Of a stretch of 53,241 nucleotides of DNA, positions 40,429 through 48,244 are shown one piece after another. Position numbers and translations under genes: made by a program. How positions within the stretch are numbered: position 1 is the first letter of the stretch; the number at the start of each line of letters is the position of its first letter. A model generated the notes under the pieces. It searched no databases. It had not been told where the DNA came from and worked only from the letters and a program-made list of their open reading frames with translations. This DNA comes from Actinomadura rifamycini DSM 43936. GTDB lineage: Bacteria > Actinomycetota > Actinomycetes > Streptosporangiales > Streptosporangiaceae. The DNA is taken from NCBI RefSeq assembly GCF_000425065.1, contig NZ_AULB01000042.1, forward strand, positions 1 to 53,241, in the 5' to 3' direction.

Positions 40429-41520
40429 TCAGCGGCCCTGGACGGCCGCGCGCCGGGGCCAGTGCCGGTCGGCGAACAGCCGCGCGACCAGCTCGCCGCG
40501 GCTCGACGCCCCCGTCTTCCCGAAAATCGCTTTGACGTGGTCGCGGACGGTGTGCGGGGAGATGACCAGTTCGGCGGCGATGTCGCCGGTGGGCAGTCCC
40601 CGCGCGATCAGCTCGGTGATCTCCAGCTCGCGCGGCGACAGCCCGTAGGCGTCCGCGATCAGCGGCGCGAGGTCGGGCCCGGCGGCGGGCTGGACGACGA
40701 CGGCGGTGGGGCCGGGCGCGCCGCCCGGGCCCTCGGTGCAGGTCGCGTGGCAGACGAGCCACCGCCCGTCGCGGGTGCGGACCCGGATCCGCGCGTCCTC
40801 CCGGTCGTGCCCGGACGCGACGGCCCGCGCCTGCGCGGCCGTCCCGACCAGCCAGATCGGCAGCGGCGGCCCGAGCGGGGACGGTACCGACGGCCCGGCC
40901 GCGACCCGCGCGAGGTGGTACCGGGCCTCATCGTTGATCGACAGCGGCACCCCGGCCGGATCGAACAGCACGAGCCCCGGCCCCGGCCCGTCCGCCCCTC
41001 CGCCGCCGGTGGGGACGGCGAGGGTGCGCAGGCGGGTGGCCAGGGGCGCGGAGAGGCCCGCGACCAGCGACACCTCGGCGGGGGTGAAGGGGGCGCGGCC
41101 CTTCTCCCGGAACAGGCTGGCGACGCCCCACGGGCGCCCGCCGACGCGCAGCACGGCGCGCAGCTCGTCCCCGACGCCCTGCCGGGCGAGGAGCTTGCGG
41201 AACTGGACGCTGCGGGCGGGCAGGTCGCCGGTCGCGGCCCGCAGCCCGGCGGCGGGCACGGCGGCGCGGGCCAGCTCGCGGAACGGGAGGACGGTCTCCT
41301 CCAGCAGCGCGGTCTCCCAGTAGGCGAAGCAGTCCTCGCCGCGGCCGAGGTTCTCGACGTGCATCGGCGCGGTGACGAGCCCGGTGCCGGGGTCGGTCGC
41401 GGACCAGGCGGCGGCCTGGAAGCCGACGAGCCGGCGGAGCCGCGCGGACACCGCACCGAACAGGGCCGCCGCGTCGGGTGCGCGTTCGGCGCCGTCCAGC
41501 AGCGCGCGTCGGTCGTCCAT
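40429..41520 (-). CDS. LuxR-family regulator with GAF/PAS-like sensor
   Basis: 363 aa. The N-terminal 170 residues look like a GAF domain (ALFGAVSARLRRLVGFQAAA, LRAVLRVGGRPWGVASLFRE). The middle resembles a PAS-like region (LVLFDPAGVPLSINDEARY, RTRDGRWLVCHATC). The C-terminal LuxR helix-turn-helix is LSPRELEITELIARGLPTGD, then IAAELVISPHTVRDHVKAIF at about 300-345. No phospho-acceptor receiver domain is present, so a small ligand probably binds the sensor part. It is divergent from a FAD/NAD(P)-binding protein gene, a likely target. Confidence 0.88.
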   Translation of the reverse strand: MDDRRALLDGAERAPDAAALFGAVSARLRRLVGFQAAAWSATDPGTGLVTAPMHVENLGRGEDCFAYWETALLEETVLPFRELARAAVPAAGLRAATGDLPARSVQFRKLLARQGVGDELRAVLRVGGRPWGVASLFREKGRAPFTPAEVSLVAGLSAPLATRLRTLAVPTGGGGADGPGPGLVLFDPAGVPLSINDEARYHLARVAAGPSVPSPLGPPLPIWLVGTAAQARAVASGHDREDARIRVRTRDGRWLVCHATCTEGPGGAPGPTAVVVQPAAGPDLAPLIADAYGLSPRELEITELIARGLPTGDIAAELVISPHTVRDHVKAIFGKTGASSRGELVARLFADRHWPRRAAVQGR

Positions 41521-41640
41521 ACGGCCAGTCTGCCCGGGGACGGACGCGCCCGGACCCCCTCGAACGGGGGGTCCCGGGGCGGGCGGGTCCCCCGCGCCGG
41601 GGGATGGGCCGGACGGCGCCCGCCGCCGAAGCTCGACCGC

Positions 41641-43068
41641 ATGCAGATCGCGATCATCGGGGCGGGGGCGTCGGCCGTCGGGCTGCTCGACTCCCTGGAC
41701 CCCGCCGCCGTCGAGTCCGTCACCGTCTACGACCCGGCGCCGCTGCCGTGGCGCGGCCGCCCCTACGGGCCCGACCTGGAGTCGGTGCGCGTCAACGTGC
41801 CGCCGGAGATCATGTCGATCCGGGCGGGCGACCCGGAGCACTACGGGAAGTGGCTCGGCGGGACGGACGAGCACGACGACCCGTGGCTCGGCCGTCCGGT
41901 GCCGCCGCGCGCCGTGTACGGGCGGTACCTGGAGGACACGGCGGCCGAGGCCCTCGCCCGGTTCGCCCGGGCGGACGTGGTGCGGGCGGCCGTGACCGGC
42001 CTGCGCCTCGGCGCGCCCGGGGGCCGGGTCACGGTCGAGACCGCGGGCGGGAGCCGCACGGCCGACGCCGCCGTCCTGTGCGTGGGCGGCGGGACGCCCC
42101 CGGACCTGTACGGGCTCGCGGGCGCGCCCGGGTTCGTCCTCGACCCCTACCCGCTGGAGCGGACGCTCGACGGCATCCCCCGGGACCGGGACGTCGCCGT
42201 GATCGGCTCCGGGCTCACCGCCGTGGACGTCGTCGTGTCGCTGGCGGCGCGCGCGCACACCGGACGCATCAGCCTCGTGTCCCGCAGCGGGACGCTGCCG
42301 CACGTCTGGCAGCGCCCGGTGCGGACGGACGTCCGGTACCTCACGCCGGACGGCCTGCGGGCCCTCGACGGGCCGGTGACCCTCGCGCGGCTCGAAGCGC
42401 TCGTCCGGCGGGAGCTGGCCGACGCCGGCGACGCGTGGGAGGACGTCCGGGCGCTGATCGCCCGGTCGATGACGGGGGACCCGGCGGCGACCCTCCGGGA
42501 GCAGTTCGCGCTGACGGGCGATCCGCTGCCGGGCCGCCGGATCGTCCGGACGGCCACGCACACGGCGGGGGCGGTCGCGTGGCGGCGGCTCCCCGCGGCG
42601 GACCGGGCGCGGCTGCGGGCGCACGCCCGCGCGATCACGGTGCAGGCGTCCCCGATGGTGCCCCGCAACGCCGCCGTCCTGCTCGACCTGCTCGGCGCCG
42701 GGACGCTGGAGATCCTGCGGGGGGCCGGGGAGATCACGGCGGCGGGGGGCCGGTTCCGCGTCGGGCACGCGGGCGGCGTCCGCGCCGCGGACGCGGTGGT
42801 CAACGCCGTGAACCCGCCCGCGCACGCGGTGCCGGGGGCCGCGGTGCCGCTCGTGTCGTCCCTGCTGGGGCAGGGGGCGGCCCGGCACCCGGACGGCGGT
42901 CTCACCGTCGATCCGGGCACCGGGCGGCTCGTCGTCGGCGGCCGCCCCGACCCGCGCGTGCTGGTCGCGGGCGACCTGGCGGGCGACGGCCCGTTCCTGA
43001 CGACCTCGATACCGGGCCTGGCCGCGCTGGCGGCGCGGGCCGCGGCGGCGCTCGTCAGCCCCCGTTGA
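41641..43068 (+). CDS. FAD/NAD(P)-binding protein
   Basis: 475 aa. The N-terminal Rossmann motif is IAIIGAGASAVGLLDSL, followed by PYGPDLESVRVNVPPEIMSI and DPWLGRPVPPRAVYGRYLED, blocks typical of the NAD_binding_9 type of flavoprotein. A second dinucleotide motif VAVIGSGLTAVDVVVSLA lies near residue 185, and GRLVVGGRPDPRVLVAGDLA near the C-terminus binds flavin. It is probably an N-hydroxylating or other oxidoreductase-like protein of unknown substrate. ATG 41641 has no strong ribosome binding site. Its 3' end overlaps the convergent DUF3151 gene by 14 bases. Confidence 0.85.
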   Translation: MQIAIIGAGASAVGLLDSLDPAAVESVTVYDPAPLPWRGRPYGPDLESVRVNVPPEIMSIRAGDPEHYGKWLGGTDEHDDPWLGRPVPPRAVYGRYLEDTAAEALARFARADVVRAAVTGLRLGAPGGRVTVETAGGSRTADAAVLCVGGGTPPDLYGLAGAPGFVLDPYPLERTLDGIPRDRDVAVIGSGLTAVDVVVSLAARAHTGRISLVSRSGTLPHVWQRPVRTDVRYLTPDGLRALDGPVTLARLEALVRRELADAGDAWEDVRALIARSMTGDPAATLREQFALTGDPLPGRRIVRTATHTAGAVAWRRLPAADRARLRAHARAITVQASPMVPRNAAVLLDLLGAGTLEILRGAGEITAAGGRFRVGHAGGVRAADAVVNAVNPPAHAVPGAAVPLVSSLLGQGAARHPDGGLTVDPGTGRLVVGGRPDPRVLVAGDLAGDGPFLTTSIPGLAALAARAAAALVSPR

Positions 43069-43468
43069 GGGCGTCGGCGGCCTCGGCGCTGCTGTCGCGC
43101 AGGAACCGCTTGCAGCGCTCGGCCTCGTCGTCCTCGCCGATGGCGGCGGCGGCGCGGCCGAGCGCGTGCAGGGCGCGCAGGAACCCGCGGTTCGGTTCGT
43201 GCTCCCACGGGATCGGCCCCTGGCCCTTCCAGCCCGCGCGGCGGAGCTGGTCGAGGCCCCGGTGGTAGCCGGTGCGGGCGAACGCGTACGAGTCGATCAC
43301 GCTGCCCTTGGCGAAGGCGCGGTCGGCCAGTTCGGCCCAGGCGCCCGGGTGGTCCGGGTGGCGCGCGGCGACCTCGAACGGGTCGACGCCGTTCTCCAGG
43401 GCCGTGCGGGCCTCGGTGTTGTCCGGAAGTTCGGTCGGAGGCGGGCCGCCGAGCAGGTTCTGGGTCAT
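43055..43468 (-). CDS. DUF3151 family protein
   Basis: 137 aa from ATG 43468, which lies seven bases after a -10 element; ATG 43477 overlaps that element and is unlikely. The family is actinobacterial and conserved: LLGGPPPTELPDN, ALENGVDPFEVAARHPDHP, AWAELADRAFAKGSVIDSYA, ARTGYHRGLDQLRRAGWKGQ and the end HALGRAAAAIGEDDEAERCK. It is helical, TPR-like and cytoplasmic. Its function is unknown, but it regularly lies near purA and central-metabolism genes, as here. Confidence 0.92.
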   Translation of the reverse strand: MTQNLLGGPPPTELPDNTEARTALENGVDPFEVAARHPDHPGAWAELADRAFAKGSVIDSYAFARTGYHRGLDQLRRAGWKGQGPIPWEHEPNRGFLRALHALGRAAAAIGEDDEAERCKRFLRDSSAEAADALNGG

Positions 43469-43475
43469 GCGGCTC

Positions 43476-43506
43476 ATCGTAAATGGCCACTACCTGTGCG
43501 TATCAA
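43476..43506 (-). promoter_or_regulatory. Promoter of DUF3151 gene, leaderless
   Basis: On the minus strand TTGATA (43506-43501) and TACGAT (43481-43476) are 19 bases apart. Seven bases separate the -10 from ATG 43468, so the message should begin at the start codon. Confidence 0.6.
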
Positions 43507-44027
43507 CCCGGGCGCCCGGGGAGCGGGAGTACGTACCGGGCGAGCCCGTCGCGGTATGCCGGGACCGCGTCCGGCCACACGCCGTGCAGCGCCAGCACCG
43601 CCTCCCGGTTGTCCGGCAGGACGTCCGCGCCGAACGCGCGGACGCCGCGCCGCCCCGCGAGCTGCGCCAGGTACCGGACCAGGACGGTCGCGACGCCGCG
43701 CCGCTGCCACGGGTCGCCCACGAGGACGGCGAGGTCGGCGAGGCCGGGGCGGTCCGCGTCCCGGCAGTACTCGGCGATGCCGATCATCTCGCCGTCCCGG
43801 AGGGCGACGAGCGCGTCCCGGTCCCAGTGGTCGAGACCGTTCATGATCGCGACGTAGTGGTCGGGGATGCGGGGCGTGCCGGAGAAGAACCGCGCGTAGA
43901 GGCTCCGGGTGGAGAGGCGGTCCGACAAGCCGCGCAGCCGCGCGCCGTCGGCCGTCCCGTACGGACGCACGCGGACGTCGTCCAGGGGGCCGGTGCGCGC
44001 CGCGCCGCGCACAGCGAGTTGCGTCAT
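43503..44027 (-). CDS. GNAT-family N-acetyltransferase
   Basis: 174 aa. GNAT order: VRPYGTADGARLRGLSDRL, then IPDHYVAIMNGLDHWDRDAL, EMIGIAEYCRDADRPGLADL, the CoA loop PWQRRGVATVLVRYLAQLA (Q/RRxGxA) at about 112-130, and FGADVLPDNREAVLAL. It probably acetylates a protein or small amine. The start codon ATG 44027 lies inside one arm of a 15-bp inverted repeat, and ATG 44057, ten codons upstream in frame, lies in the other arm. Confidence 0.85.
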   Translation of the reverse strand: MTQLAVRGAARTGPLDDVRVRPYGTADGARLRGLSDRLSTRSLYARFFSGTPRIPDHYVAIMNGLDHWDRDALVALRDGEMIGIAEYCRDADRPGLADLAVLVGDPWQRRGVATVLVRYLAQLAGRRGVRAFGADVLPDNREAVLALHGVWPDAVPAYRDGLARYVLPLPGRPG

Positions 44028-44064
44028 GAAACCTATTGGAGTGCACGCGGGTTTCATGACGCAA
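44019..44064. promoter_or_regulatory. Perfect 15-bp inverted repeat over the GNAT start
   Basis: TTGCGTCATGAAACC (44019-44033) and GGTTTCATGACGCAA (44050-44064) are exact complements with a 16-base spacer. In the mRNA they would form a hairpin that buries the start codon of the GNAT gene. As DNA it could equally be an operator for a dimeric regulator, since it lies just before the gene. Confidence 0.8.
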
Positions 44065-44110
44065 CCCTTTGGGGGCGCCGATCCGCCGGACGAACGGCCG
44101 GCCGCGGCCG

Positions 44111-44893
44111 TCAGGCGCGGCGGGCGGGGGCCGCGCCGAACTCCTCGGCGAGGAAGTCCTCCCAGGTCCGGGCGCCGAAGTCGGCGCCGTCCAGGGACAG
44201 GTTGTCCTCCGCCTTGTACGCGCGGCCGACCTTGCCCGGCACCCGGATCGGCAGCATCAGCCGCCGCTTGCCGCTCGCCCGCAGGTAGTCGCGCTCGAGC
44301 CGCGCCATCTCGTACACCTTCGGGCCCGCGAGGTCGGGGACCATGCCCGCGGGCTCCCCGAGCGCCAGCTCGACGAGGCGCTCGGCGACGTCCCGCACGT
44401 CCACCGGCTGCCACCGCATGTCGCGCGGCGCGGGCATCACCGGCGACTTCGCCATGCCCCGGACGGCGTTGAGCGCGAAGCCGTGGAACTGCGCCGCGCG
44501 CAGCGTCGTCCACGGGACCCCCGACTCGGCGACGATGCGCTCGGCGGCGTACTTCTGCCGGAAGTACCCCAGCGGCACCGCGTCCGCGCCGATCACCGAG
44601 ATGTACACGAGGTGCCGCACCCCGGCGGCCTTCGCGGCCCGCACCAGGTTCCGCGCCGCGTCGTCGTCGCCCTTGCGGCCGCCCGCCAGGTGGAGGACGG
44701 TCTCCACGCCCGCGACCGCGCGGTCGACGCCCTCGTCGCGGACCAGGTCGCCGGTGACGAACTCGACGCCGTCCCGCGGTTCCCGCGCGCTGCGGCTCAG
44801 CACCCGCACCGGCCGTCCGGCGTCGCGCAGCAGCGGCACGACCCGGCGGCCCAGGGCGCCCGTGCCTCCGGTGACCAGGATGGGTGACGTCAT
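44111..44893 (-). CDS. NmrA-like NAD(P)-binding protein
   Basis: 260 aa atypical short-chain dehydrogenase. The N-terminal nucleotide motif is ILVTGGTGALGRRVVPLLRD, followed by FVTGDLVRDEGVDRAVAGVE and VLHLAGGRKGDDDAARNLV. The typical YxxxK is changed to a loose YFRQKYAAERIV, as in NmrA-type proteins that sense or reduce with NADPH. It is probably a redox-sensing or quinone-reductase-like protein. ATG 44893 has GGAGGAG directly upstream. Confidence 0.88.
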   Translation of the reverse strand: MTSPILVTGGTGALGRRVVPLLRDAGRPVRVLSRSAREPRDGVEFVTGDLVRDEGVDRAVAGVETVLHLAGGRKGDDDAARNLVRAAKAAGVRHLVYISVIGADAVPLGYFRQKYAAERIVAESGVPWTTLRAAQFHGFALNAVRGMAKSPVMPAPRDMRWQPVDVRDVAERLVELALGEPAGMVPDLAGPKVYEMARLERDYLRASGKRRLMLPIRVPGKVGRAYKAEDNLSLDGADFGARTWEDFLAEEFGAAPARRA

Positions 44894-44971
44894 GGCTCCT
44901 CCTCCAGTGTGGATTCGCCCGAACGACGGGAGCCCGCCGGGGAATGTGACATCCCGGCGGGAAAAACTTCG

Positions 44972-45001
44972 GCGGGGCCGCCGGTTCCCCGGCGGCCCCG
45001 C
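44972..45001 (-). terminator. Intrinsic terminator after glsB-type gene
   Basis: GCGGGGCCGCCGG (44972-44984) and CCGGCGGCCCCGC (44989-45001) form a perfect 13-bp stem with a four-base loop. On the minus strand it is followed after five bases by GTTTTT, so it ends transcripts from the GlsB gene. Confidence 0.9.
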
Positions 45002-45013
45002 CCGAGCGGGCGC

Positions 45014-45274
45014 CTAGCGCCTCTCCTTCGTTCGCCCGGCGAGCCCTTCGGCGACGCCGATCAGCAGCACGGACGCGATCACCGCGACGACGAACCCGAG
45101 CACGTTGAGCTCCCAGATGCTCCCGGTGCCCAGCATGTTGGCGATGGTGCCCCCGATCACGGACCCCACCAGCCCCAGCAGGAGCGTCGCGATGATCCCC
45201 ATCCGCTGCTTCCCGGGCTTGATCAGCCGCGCCAGCGCCCCGATGATCAGTCCCGCGATGATGAAGCCGATCAT
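45014..45274 (-). CDS. GlsB/YeaQ/YmgE-family membrane protein
   Basis: 86 aa, three short membrane helices with the family pattern IIGALARLIKPGKQRMGI, LLGLVGSVIGGTIANMLG and VVAVIASVLLIGVAEGL. These are stress-associated small inner-membrane proteins of unknown mechanism. ATG 45274 is chosen; a purine run lies about 9-12 bases upstream. It has its own terminator. Confidence 0.9.
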   Translation of the reverse strand: MIGFIIAGLIIGALARLIKPGKQRMGIIATLLLGLVGSVIGGTIANMLGTGSIWELNVLGFVVAVIASVLLIGVAEGLAGRTKERR

Positions 45275-45387
45275 GGACGGTCGTCCCCTTCCTGCCGCTG
45301 CGCGTAGAGCGACGTTCGATCGGCGGTCTGCCCCGACAAACAGCGACAAAACCGACAATGATCGGCGTCACACGACGCCGGACGGCG

Positions 45388-46584
45388 TCACGCGGCGACG
45401 CGCGCGTCCCAGTCGATCGTGTACCGCTGCTCCGGACCGAGCGTCCGCTCCGGAGACAGGAACGTCCGCGTCATGACCGGCATCATCAGCCGCATCATCG
45501 TCCGCCCCACCGGACCGACCGTCTTGCTGTTGTTCGTCCGCTTCCCGCGGTCGATGACCCGCTCCACCCGCGCCCGCCGCAGCCGCTCGTAGGCCGCGAA
45601 CGCGCTCTCCGGATCGGGCAGGTCGCGCAGGCAGCGCGCCAGCTGCACCGCGCTCTCCACCGCCAGCGACGCCCCCTGCCCCGAGCTCGACGACGGCGCG
45701 TGCGCGGCGTCGCCCACCAGCACCATCCGGCCGCGGTGCCACCTCGGCACCTTCGGCATGCTCTCCATGGACCCCAGCACCACCAGCCCCTCCGCGTCCG
45801 TCCGGGCCAGGACGTCCCGGGCGGGCTCGTCGTCCGCGTACGCCTCCCGCAGCCGCGCCAGCCACTCCGCCCGGGGCACCGCCCGCGCCTCGGCCGACGG
45901 CACCGGCCGGTCGTGCGGCAGGTTCGCGAACCACGCCGTCCGGTCGTCCGGCTGCACCCAGTACCCGAAGAACCCGCGCCGGCCGAACACGAAGTAGGAC
46001 GAGTCCCGCCGCCCCGGCGCCGCGACGTCCGCGGCCCCGCCGAAGTTCAGCAGCCGCGCGGCCACCGGCTCCGGCGCGTCCGGATCGATCAGCGCGCGGA
46101 CCGTCGAACGGATCCCGTCGGCGCCGACCAGCACGTCCGCCTCGGCCGTCGTGCCGTCCGCGAACAGCGCGACCACCCTGTCCGGGTGCTCCTCCACTCC
46201 CGCGAGCCGCTTCCCGTACCGGACGTCCACGCCCCGGGCGGTCGCCGTCTCGTGCAGCACCCGGCACAGCTCGTGCCGCCACAGGCCCAGGCTGGGCGGC
46301 AGCCCCGCGGGCCCCGGCATCTCCCCGATCCGCCCGCCGCGGCCGTCCCGCATCTCCGCGCGCACCAGCGGCTGCCCGATGCCGCGCACCGGCCCGTCCG
46401 CGTCCACGACGCCCAGCGCGTCCAGCCCGTTCGGCGCGACGGTCAGCGTGACGCCGACGCCGTCGGCCGGGCTCGCGTACGCCTCGTACACCGCGGCCTC
46501 GATGCCCGCCTTCCGCAGCGCCATCGCGGTGACCGGCCCGGCGATGCCGCCGCCGATCACGAGCGCCGTCCGCGCCGCCCTCAT
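45388..46584 (-). CDS. FAD-dependent monooxygenase
   Basis: 398 aa group A flavoprotein hydroxylase. Motifs: TALVIGGGIAGPVTAMALRK (FAD-binding GxGxxG), ADVLVGADGIRSTVRALI (DG motif, about 150-170), and RMVLVGDAAHAPSSSSGQGA (GD motif, about 285-305). It should use NAD(P)H and oxygen to hydroxylate an aromatic or similar substrate. Its ATG shares ATGA with the stop of the PadR gene before it, so the two form an operon, and the substrate or product may be the PadR ligand. Confidence 0.9.
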   Translation of the reverse strand: MRAARTALVIGGGIAGPVTAMALRKAGIEAAVYEAYASPADGVGVTLTVAPNGLDALGVVDADGPVRGIGQPLVRAEMRDGRGGRIGEMPGPAGLPPSLGLWRHELCRVLHETATARGVDVRYGKRLAGVEEHPDRVVALFADGTTAEADVLVGADGIRSTVRALIDPDAPEPVAARLLNFGGAADVAAPGRRDSSYFVFGRRGFFGYWVQPDDRTAWFANLPHDRPVPSAEARAVPRAEWLARLREAYADDEPARDVLARTDAEGLVVLGSMESMPKVPRWHRGRMVLVGDAAHAPSSSSGQGASLAVESAVQLARCLRDLPDPESAFAAYERLRRARVERVIDRGKRTNNSKTVGPVGRTMMRLMMPVMTRTFLSPERTLGPEQRYTIDWDARVAA

Positions 46585-47177
46585 GCCCGGTCCCCGAACA
46601 TCTGGTGCCAGCCCCGGACGTACTCGGGCTCGCGCAGGGCCTCCATCAGCTCGCCGACGAAGCGGTGCTCGGCCTCGATCATGGCGATCCGGTAGCGCTC
46701 CTCCACCAGGAACACCCACCCGACGCCCTGGTCGGACGCGGCCTTCACGCGGTCGCGGGTCTCCACGAGCTCCGCGGCCAGCGCGTCCGACCGGGTGTCC
46801 AGCAGCTCCACGGCCCGCTCCGGGGACAGCACGCCCAGCAGCGACAGCGCCACCCCGAAGTGCGGGTACTCCTGGCGGGGCCGCGCCACCAGTTCGCCGA
46901 GCCAGTCGTACAGCTCGGCGCGCCCGGCGTCGGTCAGCGCGTACACGGTCCGCTCGGGACGCTGCGTGTCGCGGACGGTCTCGTGCTCGACGATGAACCC
47001 GGCCTTCGCCAGCTGCTTGACGACCATGTAGAGCGAACCGCGGTTGTACTTGACGCTGCGGTCCTGGTCGCTCTCCTCGAGCCGGCGGCCCAGCTCGTAG
47101 GGGTGCATCGGCTCCAGCATCAGCCAGGCGAGCACCGCCAGCGCCAGCGGGTTGCCCACTGCGCGTTTCTCGCTCAC
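46581..47177 (-). CDS. PadR-family transcriptional regulator
   Basis: 198 aa from GTG 47177, with AAGGAGG five bases upstream; the more upstream GTG at 47183 would overlap that site. The winged helix covers about 8-90: LALAVLAWLMLEPMHPYELG, VKYNRGSLYMVVKQLAKAG and RPERTVYALTDAGRAEL. The C-terminal helical domain (Vir_C type) mediates dimers. Promoter and palindromes upstream fit self-repression. It controls the monooxygenase in the same operon. Confidence 0.9.
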   Translation of the reverse strand: MSEKRAVGNPLALAVLAWLMLEPMHPYELGRRLEESDQDRSVKYNRGSLYMVVKQLAKAGFIVEHETVRDTQRPERTVYALTDAGRAELYDWLGELVARPRQEYPHFGVALSLLGVLSPERAVELLDTRSDALAAELVETRDRVKAASDQGVGWVFLVEERYRIAMIEAEHRFVGELMEALREPEYVRGWHQMFGDRA

Positions 47178-47205
47178 GGGCACCTCCTTCAGTTAGCTGA
47201 TTCTG

Positions 47206-47234
47206 ATTATCAAGGCATGACTAGTCAGCATCAA
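47206..47234 (-). promoter_or_regulatory. Promoter of the PadR operon with embedded palindromes
   Basis: TTGATG (47234-47229) and GATAAT (47211-47206) on the minus strand are spaced by exactly 17 bases, close to the consensus. The perfect palindrome TGACTAGTCA (47218-47227) sits in the spacer and TGATTATCA overlaps the -10. A repressor bound here would block RNA polymerase. Confidence 0.7.
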
Positions 47235-47276
47235 CTATGTGGCCGCACCCGGCCGCCGCACGTCCGGGACGGGAGG

Positions 47277-47612
47277 TCAGCCGCCGCGCGGGGCGTACAT
47301 GATCAGGGCCATCCCGGCGAGGCACACGAGCGCCCCGGCGACGTCGAACCGGTCGGGGCGGTAGCCGTCCGCGACGACGCCCCACACGATCGACCCCGCG
47401 ACGAAGACGCCCCCGTACGCGGCCAGCACCCGTCCGAAGTGCGCGTCCGGCTGCAGCGTCGCGACGAACCCGTACGCCCCCAGCGCGATCACCCCGGCGC
47501 CGATCCAGATCCAGCCCCGGTGCTCCCGCACGCCCTGCCACACCAGCCACGCCCCGCCGATCTCCAGCAGTGCGGCGAGGACGAACAGCGCGACGGAACG
47601 GGCGATCAGCAC
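47277..47612 (-). CDS. YnfA/UPF0060 family membrane protein
   Basis: 111 aa with four membrane helices. It matches the family throughout: LFVLAALLEIGGAWLVWQGV, AYGFVATLQPDAHFGRVLAA, YGGVFVAGSIVWGVVADG and the end FDVAGALVCLAGMALIMYAP. UPF0060 proteins resemble small multidrug-resistance transporters and some contribute to drug or metal export. It begins at GTG 47612 with GGAG eight bases upstream. Confidence 0.93.
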   Translation of the reverse strand: MLIARSVALFVLAALLEIGGAWLVWQGVREHRGWIWIGAGVIALGAYGFVATLQPDAHFGRVLAAYGGVFVAGSIVWGVVADGYRPDRFDVAGALVCLAGMALIMYAPRGG

Positions 47613-47668
47613 GGCGAGGGCTCCAGGAGCGTCGGGCGGCGGGAACGCTCCAGCCTACGGACCGGCCC

Positions 47669-48133
47669 TCAGGCCCCCGCGAGGGACTTCGTCATGAAGA
47701 CGCTGTTCGGATCGGGACGGTAGTTCCCGAATGGCTCGCAGTAGTCGAACCCGAACTTCTCGTAAAGCTTTCTCGCGGGCTCGAAGAACGGAGCCGAACC
47801 GGTCTCGAGACTCACCCGGAGGAATCCCATCCGCGCCGCCTCGCCGATGATGTGCGTCAGCAGCAACGACGCGACTCCGCTCCGTTTCCGGGCGGGCGCC
47901 GTTCGCATCGACTTCAGTTCCGCGTGCTCGCCGTCCAGCCGCGACAGCGCGCCGCACCCCACGATGACCTGGGCGTCCAGCACGGACCAGAAAGTGACGC
48001 CCGGGCGGCGCAGAGCGTCGATATCGAGGGCGTGCTTGCTCTCCGGCGGCGTGATCGACCGCATTTCCCGGACGTGCCCCTCCAGGAACTCGGCGATCTC
48101 CGGTCCGGTGAGATCGTCCACGACGATGTGCAT
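47669..48133 (-). CDS. GNAT-family N-acetyltransferase
   Basis: 154 aa from ATG 48133, with GGGGGAG four bases upstream. GNAT order: VVDDLTGPEIAEFLEGHVRE, VIVGCGALSRLDGEHAELKS, MRTAPARKRSGVASLLLTHI with the CoA loop RKRSGVA (about 82-95), and FFEPARKLYEKFGFDYCEPF near the end. This form resembles small bacterial acetyltransferases of the PhnO/YjhQ-like group. Substrate unknown. It follows a separate 111-base gap shared with the divergent CBM2-like gene. Confidence 0.88.
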   Translation of the reverse strand: MHIVVDDLTGPEIAEFLEGHVREMRSITPPESKHALDIDALRRPGVTFWSVLDAQVIVGCGALSRLDGEHAELKSMRTAPARKRSGVASLLLTHIIGEAARMGFLRVSLETGSAPFFEPARKLYEKFGFDYCEPFGNYRPDPNSVFMTKSLAGA

Positions 48134-48244
48134 CTCGCTCCCCCAAAGTGACCAGCCGGGCATCACGGTACCGGGGGACCCGAGGGACCCGTGCGGAAAG
48201 CGGGCATTTCTGGTTGGATCCCGAGTCATGCGGGGAAGATCGTG

